Source: Nocardia ignorata NBRC 108230 (GTDB taxonomy: Bacteria > Actinomycetota > Actinomycetes > Mycobacteriales > Mycobacteriaceae). Taken from it: a stretch of 64,000 nucleotides of DNA. Positions 62,366 to 64,000 of the stretch are shown here, one piece after another. The translations under genes and the position numbers were made by a program. The notes under the pieces were generated by a model. It ran no database searches and had not been told where the DNA came from. It saw only the letters and a list, made by a program, of their open reading frames with translations. Every line of letters starts with the position of its first letter. Within the stretch, counting starts at the first letter, position 1. The stretch lies in contig NZ_BDBI01000013.1 in NCBI RefSeq assembly GCF_001612905.1, positions 34,813-98,812 on the forward strand, given 5' to 3'.

Positions 62366-63055
62366 TCAGCTCCGGTGCGTGTCGGTGTTGAGGCGAAAGC
62401 CGACACCGCGCACGGTGACGATGCGCCGCTCGGCCATCGGGCCCTCGTCGCCGATCTTGCGGCGCAGCCAGGACATGTGCATGTCGAGGGTCTTGGAACC
62501 GCGCAGGTCGGCATCGCCCCACACCTCGCGCAGGATCGTCTCGCGGCCGACCACCTGACCCGCCCGGTCGATGAGCACCTTGAGCAGCTCGTACTCCTTG
62601 TTGGCCAGGTTCACCTCGGCCCCGTTCACCAGCACGCGGCGCGCCGCCGGTTCCAGCCGGATACCGCCGACCTCCACCGCGTCGTCACCGATTCCGCTGC
62701 GCCGCAACAGAGCTCGCACGCGGGCGAGCAGTTCGGCGAGGCGGAACGGTTTGCCGACGTAGTCGTCGGCGCCCGCGTCGAGCCCGACGACGAAGTCGAC
62801 CTCGTCGGTGCGCGCGGTGAGCATCAGCACGGCGATGTCGGCGCCGCCCGCGCGTACCTGCCTGCACACCTCCAGCCCGTCCATTCCGGGCAGGCCGAGA
62901 TCGAGGATCAGCAGGTCGTGGTTGCCTTCGAGAGCGCGCCGCAGCACCGCCGGCCCGAAGCGTTCGACGGTGACGGTGTAGCCCTCACGCCCCAGTGCGC
63001 GCGACAGGGGTGCGGCGATCGCCTCGTCGTCCTCGGCCAGAAGTACTGCGGTCAT
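62366..63055 (-). CDS. OmpR-family response regulator
   Basis: A protein of 229 residues. The receiver domain has LLAEDDEAI, phosphoacceptor Asp in LLILDLGLPGMDGL (near residue 53), T in MLTARTDEVD and K in VGKPFRLAELLAR. The C-terminal winged-helix domain has NKEYELLKVLIDRAGQVVGRETIL, SKTLDMHMSWLRRKIG and VTVRGVGFRL. A leaderless-type -10 (TAACCT, 6 nt before the ATG) lies upstream. It is cotranscribed with the kinase. Confidence 0.95.
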   Translation of the reverse strand: MTAVLLAEDDEAIAAPLSRALGREGYTVTVERFGPAVLRRALEGNHDLLILDLGLPGMDGLEVCRQVRAGGADIAVLMLTARTDEVDFVVGLDAGADDYVGKPFRLAELLARVRALLRRSGIGDDAVEVGGIRLEPAARRVLVNGAEVNLANKEYELLKVLIDRAGQVVGRETILREVWGDADLRGSKTLDMHMSWLRRKIGDEGPMAERRIVTVRGVGFRLNTDTHRS

Positions 63056-63061
63056 GTGCCC

Positions 63062-63067
63062 AGGTTA
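63062..63067 (-). promoter_or_regulatory. Putative leaderless -10 hexamer for the response regulator
   Basis: On the minus strand TAACCT ends 6 nt before ATG 63055. Confidence 0.5.
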
Positions 63068-63086
63068 AGTGGTCTGGACCCGCGGC

Positions 63087-63620
63087 TCACCGGTAGCCGC
63101 CACCCCAATGTTGATCGGTGGGCGAGCGGCCCGCCTCGAAAACCTGGTGGTAGAGCAGCGAGTGCACCTGCTGCACCTGGGGGATGTCGTCGTATTCGAG
63201 CGGCTCCTCCGACGACGACCCGATGATCAGGGTGCCGGTGCCGAGCAGCCGGTCGAAGACGCCGTGACTGAACTGCACGCTGGAGATACGGCTGAGCGGG
63301 ATATCGATACCGGTGTGGGTGAGCACGCCCTCACGCACGAGCACCCGCCGCTGGGTGACGATGAAATGCGTTGATTTCCAGGCGATCACCCGTGCGATCA
63401 CCCGCCAGGCGATGATCCCGAACCAGATCAGGCCGATGAGCACCAGCAGCACGGTTCGCACGTGCCCGGTGGTGTTGCGCCAGGCCAGCCCACCGAGGAA
63501 ACCGGCGAGGGCGGTGGCGACGATGAGCGTGATGATCGGCCAGACCAGCATCTTCCAGTGCGGGTGGCGGTGCAGGATCAGCTGCTCGTCGGGCGCGAGG
63601 ACATCCTCCGGGTAACCCAT
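63087..63620 (-). CDS. PH-domain (bPH2) membrane protein (Rv3278c-like)
   Basis: A protein of 177 residues starting MGYPEDVLAPDEQLILHRHPHWKML, the N-terminus of the mycobacterial conserved membrane protein. Two TM segments (PIITLIVATALAGFLGGLAW and VLLVLIGLIWFGIIAWRVIARVI) precede a bacterial PH-like domain (FIVTQRRVLVREGVLTHTGIDIPLSRISSVQF, in part). The frame opens further upstream to 63755 but this segment has no family match. Function unknown; synteny with purE/purK and gtrA as in M. tuberculosis. Confidence 0.88.
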   Translation of the reverse strand: MGYPEDVLAPDEQLILHRHPHWKMLVWPIITLIVATALAGFLGGLAWRNTTGHVRTVLLVLIGLIWFGIIAWRVIARVIAWKSTHFIVTQRRVLVREGVLTHTGIDIPLSRISSVQFSHGVFDRLLGTGTLIIGSSSEEPLEYDDIPQVQQVHSLLYHQVFEAGRSPTDQHWGGGYR

Positions 63621-63626
63621 ATGCGC

Positions 63627-63632
63627 ACAGTA
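63627..63632 (-). promoter_or_regulatory. Putative leaderless -10 hexamer for the PH-domain gene
   Basis: On the minus strand TACTGT ends 6 nt before ATG 63620, supporting this start over the longer frame. Confidence 0.5.
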
Positions 63633-63747
63633 CCGCGCGATGACGGTGCATTTCTCGATGCCACGGCGGAGGCGATACTGTGGATTCCGCGCTAGAAGCC
63701 AGGTTTTGCCCATTTCTCCTTGCTCGACAACGACAGTGGAGGCTCGC

Positions 63748-64000
63748 GTGACCAAAGCTCTGACTCAGCTCGAAATCCTGAAGGCTCTCGAACCCGTCGC
63801 CGAACAGAATCTGAACCGGCACCTGTCCATCGCCAAGGACTGGCATCCGCACGACTACGTGCCGTGGGACGAGGGTCGCAATTTCGCCGCGATGGGCGGA
63901 ATCGACTGGGAGCCGGAACAATCCAAGCTCACCGATGTCGCCAAGGCGGCGATGATCACCAATCTGCTCACCGAGGACAACCTGCCCTCCTATCACCGGG
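63748..64000 (+). CDS. Acyl-[acyl-carrier-protein] desaturase (DesA-type), 3'-truncated
   Basis: The first 84 residues of a di-iron fatty acyl-ACP desaturase: TKALTQLEILKALEPVAEQNLNRHL, KDWHPHDYVPWDEGRNFAAMGG, and NLLTEDNLPSYHR, which is the region before the first di-iron E..E..H helix. The GTG start follows GGAGG at 7 nt. The gene runs off the window, so catalytic residues are not seen. In mycolata these soluble desaturases act on ACP-bound chains, including mycolic acid precursors. Confidence 0.9.
   Translation, partial: MTKALTQLEILKALEPVAEQNLNRHLSIAKDWHPHDYVPWDEGRNFAAMGGIDWEPEQSKLTDVAKAAMITNLLTEDNLPSYHR

Noticed and set aside
63621..63755. 45-residue N-terminal extension of the PH-domain protein
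   Set aside because: The family N-terminus is MGYPEDVLAP and a leaderless -10 lies directly before that ATG.
1..64000. CRISPR array, tRNA/rRNA genes, prophage or insertion sequence
   Set aside because: No regularly spaced repeats, RNA gene signatures, phage structural genes or transposase pair with terminal repeats were seen; the Rpn-like relic is the only mobile-related gene.

Overview
The window comes from a high-GC, mycolic-acid-type actinobacterium, most likely Nocardia, with Rhodococcus or a close relative possible. The evidence is two MspA-type mycomembrane porins, a mycothiol-dependent-type enzyme, DtxR/IdeR-type iron boxes, frequent GTG starts, many genes that look leaderless, and a fadE25-purE-purK-gtrA-PH-domain gene order that I recall from Mycobacterium tuberculosis. 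No tRNA, rRNA, CRISPR array, insertion sequence or prophage was seen.

Left part (1-24.1 kb), mostly housekeeping and accessory metabolism. It holds the 3' part of a fused isobutyryl-CoA mutase (icmF), an amidohydrolase and a DUF3224 protein. A SWIM-protein/SNF2-helicase pair, a secreted HNH nuclease-like lipoprotein, a two-domain sulfurtransferase and a BenE-type transporter follow. A divergent Lrp regulator faces a complete E1alpha-E1beta-E2 branched-chain 2-oxoacid dehydrogenase operon. Then come an NCS2 nucleobase permease, an SDR, a hotdog thioesterase, an AraC/NmrA divergent pair, two MFS exporters and an AAA ATPase.

Centre (24.1-46.7 kb), the main feature: a complete catecholate siderophore locus. 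In order it has two MspA porins, two FecCD permeases, an ABC ATPase, a binding lipoprotein, an EntS-like exporter, a siderophore-interacting reductase and a free-standing aryl carrier protein. Then come a 2,3-dihydroxybenzoate (DHB) adenylating enzyme on the opposite strand, the DHB synthesis genes dhbA-dhbC-dhbB, a single NRPS of about 3000 residues and a second binding lipoprotein. The locus ends in a strong terminator. Three iron boxes control its promoters. The NRPS reads C-A-T-E-C-A-T-TE. Adenylation pocket residues predict a basic amino acid in module 1 that is epimerised to the D form. The module 2 code is one I cannot assign. The predicted product is DHB-D-(Arg/Lys/Orn)-X, possibly oligomerised by the thioesterase. 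It resembles the chrysobactin/vanchrobactin class in architecture and is neither the nocobactin/mycobactin nor the bacillibactin plan.

Right part (46.7-64 kb). It contains a proton-translocating transhydrogenase operon (pntAa-pntAb-pntB), a HIT/mycothiol-type/peptidase E operon, a GtrA protein, a GlcD-type oxidase, a GNAT protein and a lipoprotein. The conserved fadE25...purE-purK-gtrA block follows, interrupted by a TetR gene and a frameshifted Rpn-type nuclease. A response regulator/histidine kinase pair, a PH-domain membrane protein and the start of an acyl-ACP desaturase end the window.

Two patterns run through the whole window. A hairpin-forming intergenic repeat (CTGGAC..GATCACCACG...CCAGAGCGTGGTGATC) occurs three times, each just upstream of a plus-strand gene. 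Many start codons lie 5-8 nt downstream of a TANNNT-like -10 hexamer with no ribosome-binding site, as expected for leaderless mRNAs.
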